Positions 36,812 to 45,851 of a stretch of DNA of 64,000 bases are shown here, one piece after another. The number at the start of each line of letters is the position of its first letter. The stretch's first letter is position 1. Below the pieces are notes generated by a model. It ran no database searches. It was not told the origin of the DNA and saw only the letters and a program-made list of their open reading frames with translations. The DNA comes from Algoriphagus pacificus (GTDB lineage: Bacteria; Bacteroidota; Bacteroidia; Cytophagales; Cyclobacteriaceae): contig NZ_JAFKCU010000005.1 in assembly GCF_017254845.1 (NCBI RefSeq), positions 1 through 64,000 on the forward strand, in the 5' to 3' direction. The position numbers were made by a program, and so were the translations under genes.

Positions 36812-37796
36812 GGACAGGAAGAGAATCTACGATTTTTGTAATGATGGCATCCGCTGCCACATTTTCTGCCTCTGCTCTGAAATGGAGTGATAGCCTATGG
36901 CGAAGAACAGGAAATGCCAGAGTTCGAATATCCTCAGGAGTGACGGCAAACCTTCCTTTGACAATAGCTCTGGCTTTTGCACAGAGGATCAAAGCCTGTC
37001 CAGCACGGGTACCTGCACCCCACTCCACATAGTCTTTGACCATTTGTACGGAAGTGATGTCCGGTCTTGTGGACCTGATCAATTTATTGATATGCTCCAG
37101 AAGTTTGGAATCAATATGCACCTGTCTTGTCAATTTCTGAAGCATCAAAACCTCAGAACCAGAAAGGACAATCTCTGGTTTTCCGGCATAAGTTCCGGTT
37201 GTTTTCTCTAGTACCTCCAATTCCTCTCTTTCCGAAGGATAAGCCAGTTTGATGTACAGTAAAAATCGATCAAGTTGGGCTTCAGGCAAGGGATAGGTAC
37301 CTGATTGTTCGATTGGATTTTGTGTGGCAATGATTAAAAAAGGACTTGGAAGAGGATGGATTTGACCTCCGTATGTTACCATTTTTTCCTGCATCGCTTC
37401 TAGCAAAGCAGCTTGTGTTTTGGGAGGTGTCCTGTTGATTTCATCAGCCAAAACCATATTGGCGAAAATCGGCCCTTTATTGAACTGAAAGAATTTCTTT
37501 CCCGTCTCATGATCTTCCTCGAGGATTTCAGTACCCAAAATATCACCTGGCATCAGATCAGGTGTAAATTGAATTCTTTTAAACTGGAGTTCCATCACCT
37601 CAGAAATAGTCTTGACCATCAGGGTTTTTGCCAAGCCTGGCACTCCTTCCAGCAAGCAATGGCCTCCGGCAAGCAAAGTGATGATGATTTCATCCAGCAC
37701 TTCTTCCTGACCGACAATTACTTTTGCGATTTCTTTTTTTAGCGAAGGAATTTTGGCTACCAATTCCTTGTATGTTGCCAATTCTATATTTTCCAA
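36801..37796 (-). CDS. MoxR-family AAA+ ATPase
   Basis: 331 residues. Walker A EGVPGLAKT lies near residues 54-62 and Walker B MVLADEINR near 114-122, followed by PPKTQAALLEAMQEK (sensor region) and ATQNPIEQSGTYPLPEAQLD (sensor 1 and Arg-finger region). The C-terminal lid has ITSVQMVKDYVEWGAGTRAG. This is the MoxR group of AAA+ chaperones, which remodel or activate VWA-domain partners. It is the central gene of this run of envelope genes; DUF4159 lies 5 bp upstream and DUF58 overlaps downstream. Confidence 0.92.
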   Translation of the reverse strand: MENIELATYKELVAKIPSLKKEIAKVIVGQEEVLDEIIITLLAGGHCLLEGVPGLAKTLMVKTISEVMELQFKRIQFTPDLMPGDILGTEILEEDHETGKKFFQFNKGPIFANMVLADEINRTPPKTQAALLEAMQEKMVTYGGQIHPLPSPFLIIATQNPIEQSGTYPLPEAQLDRFLLYIKLAYPSEREELEVLEKTTGTYAGKPEIVLSGSEVLMLQKLTRQVHIDSKLLEHINKLIRSTRPDITSVQMVKDYVEWGAGTRAGQALILCAKARAIVKGRFAVTPEDIRTLAFPVLRHRLSLHFRAEAENVAADAIITKIVDSLPVHAS

Positions 37797-37801
37797 ACTG
37801 T

Positions 37802-38422
37802 TTAGGTTAAAGCATAGACCACTATATTGACACCGAACTTGGTGTTATCAATTTTCAAGAAGCGTTTGTTTCTAAAGTCATAGTCCCACTCACATCCGTA
37901 ATCTTTGTTACTGTACAAAACTGCAATTCTCCCGTTGATGGTGATTGCTTTCAGATAATCGTGGATCAAATCGTCTCCCCAGCCATTCAATTCAAATGAA
38001 GTAGCAGGTGGACCATCTTCAAATTCGAAGAAGCAACGATAGATCCAGTGGTCATTTGGGATTTTTTGCAAAGCTTCTTGTCCGAATATTTCGGCCATCT
38101 CAGCTTCAAATGATTTAGCGAATAAGCCATCAATGTCGTGGTTACAATCGTCCACAAAGACGAATCCTCCATTCTCGACATAAGTCTTGAAATTGGCTTT
38201 TTCCTGAGAAGAAAAATCTACCAATTTATGGCCACTCATGTAGCAAAAGGGACTTTTAAAGATCTCAGGACTACTCAATTCCACTACTTTTTCTGTTTCA
38301 TCCACGGGAATAGTGGTATACTCCACTAAGGAATTGATCAGATTGGAAGGCATCCTTTGATCCGTATCCCAGTTACCTGAGGTGTATTTTATTCGGGTAA
38401 AGAAGAAGTTGGTAGCTTTCAT
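37802..38422 (-). CDS. DUF4159-domain protein
   Basis: 206 residues. The fold resembles a ThuA/class-I amidotransferase-like domain with the family motifs FFFTRIKYTSGNWDTDQRMP, YMSGHKLVDFSSQE and GGFVFVDDCNHDIDGLFAKS. The last third (AVLYSNKDYGCEWDYDFR) matches the end of DUF4159. No signal peptide or TM is visible. It precedes the MoxR gene by 5 bp and shares its operon. Function is unknown; a carbohydrate or glycoside link is known for some members. Confidence 0.85.
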   Translation of the reverse strand: MKATNFFFTRIKYTSGNWDTDQRMPSNLINSLVEYTTIPVDETEKVVELSSPEIFKSPFCYMSGHKLVDFSSQEKANFKTYVENGGFVFVDDCNHDIDGLFAKSFEAEMAEIFGQEALQKIPNDHWIYRCFFEFEDGPPATSFELNGWGDDLIHDYLKAITINGRIAVLYSNKDYGCEWDYDFRNKRFLKIDNTKFGVNIVVYALT

Positions 38423-38432
38423 AATGGCAATC

Positions 38433-38499
38433 TGTCACCCTGAGTACTTGAGAAATGAGAGTCTCGAGATCTAAGGGTCCTCGACTCCGCTCGGACTGA
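38433..38499. repeat. REP-like intergenic repeat with imperfect inverted ends
   Basis: The segment starts with TGTCACCCTGAGTACTTGAG and ends with CTCGACTCCGCTCGGACTGA. The outer ends are imperfect complements. Words like GACTCCGCTCGGACTGA are, to my knowledge, common in intergenic repeats of Bacteroidota. It lies 10 bp upstream of the DUF4159 start and interrupts the operon. Confidence 0.5.
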
Positions 38500-38532
38500 A
38501 ACCGATATTTAATCTCAATTTTAATCAACTAA

Positions 38533-38594
38533 TCCACAGACCAAGATTGAACAATCCCTATACAATCAGGAATCTGTTGAACATGGTCTGTGGA
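38533..38594. repeat. Perfect 11-bp inverted repeat with nested small hairpins
   Basis: TCCACAGACCA (38533-38543) pairs perfectly with TGGTCTGTGGA (38584-38594). Inside the 40-nt centre, GATTG-AA-CAATC and TGTT-G-AACA can form two further small hairpins. It lies 12 bp past the TldE-like stop codon. No T-run follows, so it is not a standard terminator; a stable RNA fold, REP-like element or operon-attenuating structure is possible. Confidence 0.5.
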
Positions 38595-38606
38595 CTGTTG
38601 ACTAAC

Positions 38607-39923
38607 TTATACAGCGTCTGATAAACTTGTGAAGGTAAAGTCCCTGATTTTCATCGCTGGAACCATACTTCCTCCAACACGCTGTGGTTTGCCCATTGAT
38701 TCAATATTGTTAAGCATAATGATCGGGCTTTCATTGAATCGGAAGTTTTTCACTGGGAATTTGATTTGACCATTTTCAATGTAGAAAGTACCATCTCTGG
38801 TCAATCCTGTATACAGCAAAGTCTGAGGATCAACAGATCTGATATACCAGAATCTTGTCACCAAAACTCCTCTTTCTGTACTTTTGATCATATCAGCAAG
38901 GGATTCATTACCACCTTCGAAAATCACTCCTCTTGGTCTTGGAACAGCTTGAACACCCTGCTTTTCTGCCCAATAGCGGGAATAAAACAGATTTTTCGCA
39001 ACACCATTCTCTACCCAAACTGTTTTTTCCAAAGGAAGTCCATCATTACTCCAAGGAGCAACTGGAATATCTGGATGAGTCGGATCAGAATAGATATTCA
39101 CTCGTTCGTCAAATAACTTCTCTCCCAAACGAGTACCTCCACCCTTTTTACTCATAAAGCTTCTGCCTTCATCTGCACTTCTTGCATCCAAACCAAAAGT
39201 CAACAGACGCATTAAATCTGCTGCTGCAGTTGGCTCCAAAATAACGGTATATTTTCCTGGTTCGATTGCTTGAGCATTGACAGATGCTTGCGCTTTCTGA
39301 ACTGCCAAGCTTGTAACTGGTCCGGATTTAAGGAGATTGACGTCATTGTAATCGCAGCTTGCATAGCCGGATCCTGTTCCGTCTGCAGTTCTTACAGTTA
39401 CAGAGAAATCTACAGAGGTACTTTTGTTATAGCCAAATAGACCTTTGCTGTTTCCTGTAGCCACGAACCCTGAAAAATCTTCCAAATAACCGGCGGCTGT
39501 AAGATTCTTATCTGCACAAGGTTTGATACTGTCAATCGCTACTTGAGCCCGGTAATCTGGATCAATATTATCCGTAGACTGAATAAAAGTCTTCGTTTCA
39601 GGATAATCCTGAGGACCTAACATTGGCATGTATTCAGGGTTCTCTGGAGCTAGCATGGCGATTTCTTCTGCACGTGCCACTGCCTTTTTCAGAGATTCAT
39701 CATCCAATTCGTTGATGCTCGTAGAGCCTGATTTTTTTCCATAGACTGAAGTGATGTTCAGCCCAATACTATTCGTTTCCCCACTGGTATTTACTGTGTT
39801 TCTGGCATAACGGATGTTACCGGTACGACCTCCAGAAATACTTACCTCAGTCTCGTCAGCTTTGGCGAAGGAAAGAACTTTATCTATAATTTGTTTTGCT
39901 TCTTCTTTAGTTAAAATAGCCAT
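38607..39923 (-). CDS. TldE/PmbA-family protein (protease partner, no metal motif)
   Basis: 438 residues, the usual PmbA/TldE length. It shares the TldD-type fold (SINELDDESLKKAVARAEEI, then a strand-rich core with GTGSGYASCDY and KYTVILEPTAAADLMRLLTF) but lacks HExxxH, as is known for the TldE subunit. It pairs with the TldD-like gene directly upstream (17 bp). Together TldD and TldE form a heterodimeric peptidase that cleaves unfolded peptides such as microcin B17 precursors or the CcdA antitoxin. In Bacteroidota the pair is a regular neighbour of MoxR-type genes. Confidence 0.88.
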   Translation of the reverse strand: MAILTKEEAKQIIDKVLSFAKADETEVSISGGRTGNIRYARNTVNTSGETNSIGLNITSVYGKKSGSTSINELDDESLKKAVARAEEIAMLAPENPEYMPMLGPQDYPETKTFIQSTDNIDPDYRAQVAIDSIKPCADKNLTAAGYLEDFSGFVATGNSKGLFGYNKSTSVDFSVTVRTADGTGSGYASCDYNDVNLLKSGPVTSLAVQKAQASVNAQAIEPGKYTVILEPTAAADLMRLLTFGLDARSADEGRSFMSKKGGGTRLGEKLFDERVNIYSDPTHPDIPVAPWSNDGLPLEKTVWVENGVAKNLFYSRYWAEKQGVQAVPRPRGVIFEGGNESLADMIKSTERGVLVTRFWYIRSVDPQTLLYTGLTRDGTFYIENGQIKFPVKNFRFNESPIIMLNNIESMGKPQRVGGSMVPAMKIRDFTFTSLSDAV

Positions 39924-39940
39924 TTCGATGATTTTAAGAG

Positions 39941-41584
39941 TTAAATCTTTCTTCCAGTGTTGATTACATTGACGCCGTCAAAACGGGTTGTTGAACTCCC
40001 GTGAGACACTGCAGAAGCCTGAGAAGGCTGCCCCTTACCGTCAAAGAAAGACCCAAAGAGTTTGTAATCATCCTTATCACAAATCTGGGAGCAGGAATTC
40101 CAGAATTCCTGAGTGTTGGACTGGTAAGCCACATCCTCAAGCATTCCTGCGATTTCACCGTTTTTGATTTCATAGAATAATTGACCTCCAAACTGGAAGT
40201 TGTATCGCTGCTGGTCAATGGAATAGGATCCTCTTCCTACGATATACACCCCTTTTTCTACATCTTTAATCATGTCATTGACACTGAGTTTTTCAGTTCC
40301 TGGCTTCAAAGAAATATTAGCCATTCTTTGGAACTGTACAGATCCCCAGCTATCCGCATAGCAGCAACCATGAGATTCATTTTCACCCAAAATTGAAACT
40401 TGATCTCGGATGGCTTGGTAGTTAACCAAAACACCATTTTTGATCAGATCCCACTCTTTGGTTTTCACACCTTCATCATCATAGGCAACATTTCCTAAGG
40501 AATATGGCTGGATTTTATCCGCCACGATGTTCACCTTATCAGATCCATATTTGAAATCACCTGATTTCCACTTATCCAAGGTGGCAAAACTGGTACCTGC
40601 ATAGTTTGCCTCATAACCTAACACTCGGTCAAGCTCCAATGGGTGACCAACAGATTCGTGAATAGTCAAGCCCAAATGGTCAGGATCCAATACCAAATCA
40701 TATTTACCAGGAACTACCGATTTTGCAGACAACTTCTCGACTGCTTGCTTAGCAGCCATGGTAGCATCTTCGATCAAGTCATAGGAGTTTCTATAGCTCA
40801 CCAATCCTGCAGGACCAGGGATTTTTTCAGAAGCAAGGCCATCCATGTATTCATAGCCCATTCCCATCGGAGCACTAAGTGCCTGTCTGGATCTGAAGTT
40901 TCCTTCTGTCTTATTAACCGCAGTTACAGTGAAGTTTGGCCAGATTCTATGTACATCTTGGTCGATGTAGGAACCATCGGTGGATGCAAAATACTTTTGC
41001 TCATTCACCATAAATAAGGCAGAATTCACAAATGCCGCTCCATTTTGGATTGCAGCATCATTTGCACTTAATAGCAAATCTATTTTATCCTTTACAGGAA
41101 CTTCAAAAGCATTTTTCTTAATTGGAGTTTGCCAAACAACTTCTCCTGCTCCTTGAACCGGAGCTAATTGAACAGGTTCATTCTGCAATTTTGAATTGGC
41201 TTTTGCAATGGCAACTGCAGTTTCAGCACAAGCTTTGATTCCGTCAGGAGTGACATCGGAAGTTGCTGAAAATCCCCAAGTACCTTCTGCGATAACTCGG
41301 ATTCCTACACCGAAAGATTCAGCATTGGTAATATTCTGAACATTTTTCTCCCGAGTGATCACGAATTGGTTCAGGTATCTACCAATCCGAACATCAGTGT
41401 AAGTTGCTCCTTTAGCTTTCGCAGCATTTAAGGCGATGTCTGCCAGCACTTTTTTAGCTGTTACATCTATTCCTGGCTCCATTAATCGCTCTGCTGTCAC
41501 GGGATTTCCCATGGCAAGCAATCCCGGCGTAATCAAGGCTCCAAAGCCCATTCCGGAAAGATGAATAAAATCTCTTCTTTTCAA
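39941..41584 (-). CDS. TldD-family zinc metalloprotease with Tat-type signal
   Basis: 547 residues. The start MKRRDFIHLSGMGFGALITP is a twin-arginine-type signal, unusual because Escherichia coli TldD is cytoplasmic, so export to the periplasm or outer face is likely. The zinc motif HESVGH (HExxxH) lies near residue 315, followed by LELDRVLGYEANYAGTSFAT, the family hallmark. The end of the domain (ISLKPGTEKLSVNDMIKDVE, GVYIVGRGSYSIDQQRYNFQ) is also typical. The partner TldE-like gene follows at 17 bp but has no signal peptide in its N terminus, so it is unclear how a heterodimer would form. Confidence 0.88.
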   Translation of the reverse strand: MKRRDFIHLSGMGFGALITPGLLAMGNPVTAERLMEPGIDVTAKKVLADIALNAAKAKGATYTDVRIGRYLNQFVITREKNVQNITNAESFGVGIRVIAEGTWGFSATSDVTPDGIKACAETAVAIAKANSKLQNEPVQLAPVQGAGEVVWQTPIKKNAFEVPVKDKIDLLLSANDAAIQNGAAFVNSALFMVNEQKYFASTDGSYIDQDVHRIWPNFTVTAVNKTEGNFRSRQALSAPMGMGYEYMDGLASEKIPGPAGLVSYRNSYDLIEDATMAAKQAVEKLSAKSVVPGKYDLVLDPDHLGLTIHESVGHPLELDRVLGYEANYAGTSFATLDKWKSGDFKYGSDKVNIVADKIQPYSLGNVAYDDEGVKTKEWDLIKNGVLVNYQAIRDQVSILGENESHGCCYADSWGSVQFQRMANISLKPGTEKLSVNDMIKDVEKGVYIVGRGSYSIDQQRYNFQFGGQLFYEIKNGEIAGMLEDVAYQSNTQEFWNSCSQICDKDDYKLFGSFFDGKGQPSQASAVSHGSSTTRFDGVNVINTGRKI

Positions 41585-41956
41585 TTTACCTCCTGTTTAA
41601 ATAATGGTGTTAGTGATATAAGGTTTATTAGGGTAATGTCATTAAAAATACACCGATCTATCGGCTAAGCCAAAATTTTCTACAGCCGCGGTAAAATCTC
41701 CGTTTATCCCCCCTGTTTCATTGTTTGACTTCATCAATTTTTAAATTTTCCTCAGTTATCGAGCAAAATAGGAGGAAAATTGAAGCCTGTTCTTTAAAAA
41801 TTAACCAAAATAAATTCTCTGAAATAGAATTTTAGACCCTCTTTATGAAAAATAATAGACTGCCACTAAAATCTCCATTCTTAAAACAATTTGATTTAGA
41901 AAGCTTAATTTCAAGCTTTATTCTTAATTTTTAAATCTACAATAACTTTAAGCTTT
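41585..41956. other. Divergent promoter region with inverted repeat
   Basis: No gene is seen in these 372 bp between the TldD-like gene and the epimerase gene. AAAGCTT-AATTTC-AAGCTTT at 41900-41919 is a perfect 7+7 inverted repeat about 40 bp before the epimerase ATG and could be an operator. The TldD-side promoter is not identifiable with confidence. Confidence 0.4.
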
Positions 41957-42880
41957 ATGAAGCTCCACACCATCCTAGGTGCCAATGGAAACATTGCCCA
42001 GATTGTATCTAAAGAACTTGATAAAAAAGGCATTCAAGTCCGTCAATTCAGTCGCAATCCCAAGAAAGTAAATCCTTCAGATGATCTTGCTTCAGGAGAT
42101 TTATTGGATAGTTTGGCAGTTTCAAATGCTGTTTCAGGAGCTGAGGTGGTTTACCTGCTGGCAGGCATCAAGTATGTCAGTAAGATTTGGGAGGAAGAAT
42201 GGCCGATTATCATGGAAAATACCATTGAAGCCTGCATCACACATGGTGCTAAACTGGTCTTCTTTGATAATATGTATGCTTATGATCCAAATGAAGTTGG
42301 GAACCTGACCGAGTCTACTTTTCTGAAACCCGAAAGCAGGAAAGGAAAAGTGAGAAAAGAAATTTTGGACATGCTTTGGAAGGCAGTTGACGAGCGAAAA
42401 TTAACCGCCCTTGTTGCTAGAGCCGCAGATTTTTATGGACCTGATGCTTCCAATAGTTTTATAAATGAATTGGTAATCAAAAGAATGAAAGCTGGAAAAT
42501 CTCCTCAATGGCTCTATTCTGGAGACAAAAAGCATTCTTTTACTTACATCCCTGACGCTGGTAAAGCTACTGCCTTTCTGGCTTTGCAGGAGGATTCTTG
42601 GAATCAGAGTTGGCATCTCCCAACAGACAATTCCTTTCCAACAGGAAATGAAATCACAGCGATTTTAAACAAACAATTGGGAACAAACCTAAAGCTACAA
42701 GTCATGCCTTCCTGGCTGATCATTCTTTTAGGTTTCTTTATGTCAGTGATGAAAGAAATCCAGGAATTGAAATACCAAACAGCATCTGATTATTGTTTCC
42801 ATTCTTCCAAAATCGAAAAGGCCTATGGCATCAAGCCAACTCCGATTGAAGTAGGCTTGAAAGCATGCCTGGAAAACTAA
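41957..42880 (+). CDS. NAD-dependent epimerase/dehydratase (extended SDR-like)
   Basis: 307 residues. The Rossmann start has a GANGNIA nucleotide-binding loop at about 8-14. A VVYLLAGIKYVSKIW strand and the LVFFDNMYAY strand follow. The usual YxxxK of SDR enzymes is not clear, because the region around 126-134 reads ESRKGKVRKEILDML. It is therefore an atypical SDR, perhaps an NmrA-like sensor. The gene is monocistronic; the convergent 217-aa gene ends 9 bp further on. Substrate unknown. Confidence 0.78.
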   Translation: MKLHTILGANGNIAQIVSKELDKKGIQVRQFSRNPKKVNPSDDLASGDLLDSLAVSNAVSGAEVVYLLAGIKYVSKIWEEEWPIIMENTIEACITHGAKLVFFDNMYAYDPNEVGNLTESTFLKPESRKGKVRKEILDMLWKAVDERKLTALVARAADFYGPDASNSFINELVIKRMKAGKSPQWLYSGDKKHSFTYIPDAGKATAFLALQEDSWNQSWHLPTDNSFPTGNEITAILNKQLGTNLKLQVMPSWLIILLGFFMSVMKEIQELKYQTASDYCFHSSKIEKAYGIKPTPIEVGLKACLEN

Positions 42881-42889
42881 TTGATCATA

Positions 42890-43543
42890 TTAGATCACTT
42901 CTTCTTTTGTGAGTTGTCGAAATGAAAACTTATAGCCTTCGTATGCTGCAATACCATAAAACAAAAGATCGATTATTTCGAATGTTTCCTGCATTAAAAT
43001 GAAAGTGTAGGAATAATCGAAATAGATTAAGGTTTCTATGTAATTAAGTTCTTCCTGGTTGGCCACAAAGCCTAGAATGCTCAGAAAATTCCCTAAAACG
43101 CAACTTAAAAGAGCAATAGCGCCTCCAGCATAGCCAAAAGATTGATCCACTCCTTTTCCTAAGAAACGGATTGTAAAACCTACTCCTGCTCCGATAGCAA
43201 TTGCCATATATCCAATCTGGAAATTGGTTGCTACGGTAATAATCCCCCAAAGAACAGCTCCGATTATGCCTGCAACAATTCCCCCTAAAACTGCCAAAGG
43301 AAAATTCTGCTCCATTCTTAATTCCCTGAGTTTTGATTCGGAAATATTTTCAACCATGAACGCAGGTTCCACCAAATCATTGGCCCCCATTTCCATCGCT
43401 GCTCGTTCATCGATAGAATAAGTCGGACAGCTCATCGAGAAATTTGCTTTTTCCCCTGTAAGACTGCAAATAAGCCCTACCTCCATATTCATTTGCCGAT
43501 GAATACATTTTTTACAGAATTGTAATTGTTGATCTCGAGTCAT
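42890..43543 (-). CDS. Membrane protein with N-terminal Cys motif
   Basis: 217 residues. The N terminus reads QFCKKCIHRQMNMEVGLICS then LTGEKANFSMSCPTYSIDE. Four Cys (CxxC...C...C) suggest a small zinc site. This N-terminal motif is widespread in Bacteroidota membrane proteins of unknown function. Three to four TM helices follow (AVLGGIVAGIIGAVLWGII, YMAIAIGAGVGFTIRF, YAGGAIALLSCVLGNFLSIL). A Lys-containing tail is cytoplasmic. Single gene; no function assigned. Confidence 0.65.
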   Translation of the reverse strand: MTRDQQLQFCKKCIHRQMNMEVGLICSLTGEKANFSMSCPTYSIDERAAMEMGANDLVEPAFMVENISESKLRELRMEQNFPLAVLGGIVAGIIGAVLWGIITVATNFQIGYMAIAIGAGVGFTIRFLGKGVDQSFGYAGGAIALLSCVLGNFLSILGFVANQEELNYIETLIYFDYSYTFILMQETFEIIDLLFYGIAAYEGYKFSFRQLTKEEVI

Positions 43544-43580
43544 AGAAATCTTTCGATAAATTCACCGAAGCTATGAAACT

Positions 43581-43628
43581 GAAAACCAGCAAAAAATACC
43601 CTCCATTGGGTATTTTTTACTGGTTTTT
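43581..43628 (-). terminator. Long two-part hairpin terminator
   Basis: AAAAAATACCC pairs with GGGTATTTTTT across TCCATT, and outer arms AAAACCAG and CTGGTTTT extend the stem after a one-base bulge on each side. T-runs lie in and after the stem on either strand. It sits about 20 bp past the stop codon of the 385-aa lipoprotein gene. Confidence 0.75.
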
Positions 43629-43648
43629 AAAGAAATGAAATTTAAAAG

Positions 43649-44806
43649 TTATTCTCTCAATAGTTTAATTTTATACAGTACAATCCCATCATCCTCAGTC
43701 ACTGCAAGATTCCCGTCTTTTGACAGTATAAATTCACCATTTTTATTCACTACCATTGGATAATCGCTAGCAATAGGAAACTGAAGATCAACTGCCAATT
43801 GGTTAAAATCCTTATCAAAAACCACTGCATAATTCGGATTTTTCTTTTTACTATCAGTGCTATAGTTAGGATCTTTCCTATCCAAAGTTGCAAAAACATC
43901 CTCCGAAATTCCTTTGGTGTAAGTACCTACATAAAATTCTCCGACTTGGAAAAGATTGGTCAGATTTCCAGTGATTTTTTTGCTAAACCCTTCAAAAAAT
44001 TGATCTGCTTGATCGGCAGGAACAGGATCATAACTTACCCAACCAGGGATGTCAATTTCTACTGTCTGCCTATATTCAAACCCTTCACCAGACTTTTGGT
44101 AAACGTAAAATCTTGGCTCCAACCACATGGTCATCAAGAGCAAATCGTCAGCTCTAGTATAAACTGGAATCGGAAACCCATGAACCTGATCATCTAGCAA
44201 AGGGGATGTTTCGGGAAGCTTGACCACCCCTAAGGTATCACCCGTTGATTCATCTAAACTGCTTACTAAAGGAAGTCTGTATAATTTCTGGTAAAAATCA
44301 CCTTCGCTCATATTAACCGCAAAGGTCTCCGGCCATAGCGAAGGAAAATAAGTTTTGCTGTCCTCCTTAAACACCCCAAGTTTTGGATAAAACATAAAAA
44401 TCTGATAGTTGTAAGGAATTTCAATCTGTCCAACTCTTGAGGAGTCTTCAAATTGATAATATCCTTTGGTGGGAGTCAAAACAGTTACTTTTCCATCCAC
44501 ATAACCAAGGCCCAAAGCCGTTTCAACTGCATCTATTCCATCAGAGCTGAATTTGTTCGAATTGATGTTATTACCGGATCCATCTACTTCCAGATATTCA
44601 TAATAGGAATCATTTGCCAGGAGATATTTTTCTGTTGCAGGATCATAATCTAACAGCATCAAGTCACCTAAATAATCCACCTGAACAGAATCAACTAATT
44701 CCAATGAAAATTTAGGAGCTGTCTGATCTTGATCTTTTTTTTCAGCGCAAGAAAGGGAAAGAGTCAGAAGAACGAGGAAGGCACATGTGTTTGTAAAAAG
44801 CTTCAT
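43649..44806 (-). CDS. Beta-propeller-like lipoprotein (DUF4221-type candidate)
   Basis: 385 residues with a lipoprotein signal (LVLLTLSLSCAEKKD, Cys near residue 20). The mature part is rich in beta-strands with repeated aromatic-Asp motifs (YLGDLMLLDYDPATEKYLLA, FPSLWPETFAVNMSEGDFYQ, DDLLLMTMWLEPRFYVYQ), as in six-bladed propeller lipoproteins such as DUF4221 or BF3164-like families of Bacteroidota. It is probably attached to the outer membrane. It is a single gene; the family call is tentative. Confidence 0.65.
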   Translation of the reverse strand: MKLFTNTCAFLVLLTLSLSCAEKKDQDQTAPKFSLELVDSVQVDYLGDLMLLDYDPATEKYLLANDSYYEYLEVDGSGNNINSNKFSSDGIDAVETALGLGYVDGKVTVLTPTKGYYQFEDSSRVGQIEIPYNYQIFMFYPKLGVFKEDSKTYFPSLWPETFAVNMSEGDFYQKLYRLPLVSSLDESTGDTLGVVKLPETSPLLDDQVHGFPIPVYTRADDLLLMTMWLEPRFYVYQKSGEGFEYRQTVEIDIPGWVSYDPVPADQADQFFEGFSKKITGNLTNLFQVGEFYVGTYTKGISEDVFATLDRKDPNYSTDSKKKNPNYAVVFDKDFNQLAVDLQFPIASDYPMVVNKNGEFILSKDGNLAVTEDDGIVLYKIKLLRE

Positions 44807-44951
44807 ACTATGAAAGTCAAAAACAGTAAATCAACGAAAAGAATAAGTAATAAAGCAATTTCTATATTTCACTCCAACTAAAACATTGTTAATTTTTATG
44901 CAATTCCCTTGCATGCCTCTTTTCTTAAATTAGTATTTACATTCAAACTAT

Positions 44952-45851
44952 ATGGCCCACTCCCACGAGCATCATCATCATCACTCTTCAGGATCAAACC
45001 TCAAGCTTGCGTTTTTTATGAACCTAGCCTTTACCATCCTTGAGATTTTTGGGGGGATCTGGATCAATTCTGTAGCAATACTTTCTGACGCCATACATGA
45101 TTTGGGTGATTCGGTTTCTTTGGGTATCGCTTGGTATCTGGATAAAAAGTCCAAGAAATCAGCCAACCATCAGTTTTCCTTCGGTTATACCCGATTCTCT
45201 TTGTTAGGTGCCTTGATTAATGCTGTCATTCTGATCACAGGATCATTTTTTGTGATTTCGGAGGCAATCAAGCGATTAATCAATCCTGAAGTTTCTGATG
45301 CCAAAGGAATGATACTATTTGCTTTGATTGGCGTGGCCGTGAACGGATATGCCGCCTGGAAAGTAAGTTCCGGTACTACCCAAAATGAAAAAGTAGTCAG
45401 TTGGCATTTATTGGAGGATGTTTTGGGTTGGGTGGCAGTCCTGATTGCTGGGATAATCCTTTATTTTAAAAACATCCCTTGGATAGATCCTGTACTTTCG
45501 TTGGCTATTTCGATGTTTATCCTTTGGAATGTCTTCAGGAATCTAAAAGACACTATTTACATTTTTCTTCAAGCTGTGCCTGCAGAACTTTCCCTTGAAG
45601 AGATCAAGAAGAAAATCTGCGAAATCCCGCAAGTGGAATCAATTCATCATACGCATCTTTGGTCTCTAGAAGGAGCACATCATGTCTTCACTACGCATGT
45701 GAAAATCAAAAAAGTGGAACAGTTAGAGGAAGTTATAGCTGCCAAAAATGCAATCAAGGAAGTGTTAAAAAGCTATCCTTTCAGCCATTATACTGTGGAA
45801 GTTGAGCTTCAAGAAGAAAACTGCGAATTAACAGAACCTCATCAACACTGA
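44952..45851 (+). CDS. Cation diffusion facilitator (CDF) metal exporter
   Basis: 299 residues. A His-rich N terminus (MAHSHEHHHHHSSG) precedes six TM helices. The metal site has the CDF pattern: SDAIHDLGD in TM2 and HLLEDVLGW in TM5. The C-terminal cytoplasmic ferredoxin-like domain holds IHHTHLWSLEGAHHVFTTH. The family exports Zn, Cd or Co in exchange for protons; the HD...HD site suggests Zn/Cd. Its stop overlaps the convergent uracil-DNA-glycosylase gene by 10 bp. Confidence 0.92.
   Translation: MAHSHEHHHHHSSGSNLKLAFFMNLAFTILEIFGGIWINSVAILSDAIHDLGDSVSLGIAWYLDKKSKKSANHQFSFGYTRFSLLGALINAVILITGSFFVISEAIKRLINPEVSDAKGMILFALIGVAVNGYAAWKVSSGTTQNEKVVSWHLLEDVLGWVAVLIAGIILYFKNIPWIDPVLSLAISMFILWNVFRNLKDTIYIFLQAVPAELSLEEIKKKICEIPQVESIHHTHLWSLEGAHHVFTTHVKIKKVEQLEEVIAAKNAIKEVLKSYPFSHYTVEVELQEENCELTEPHQH

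Noticed and set aside
38533-38594. CRISPR repeat
   Set aside because: The inverted repeat occurs once, without spacers or cas genes in the window.
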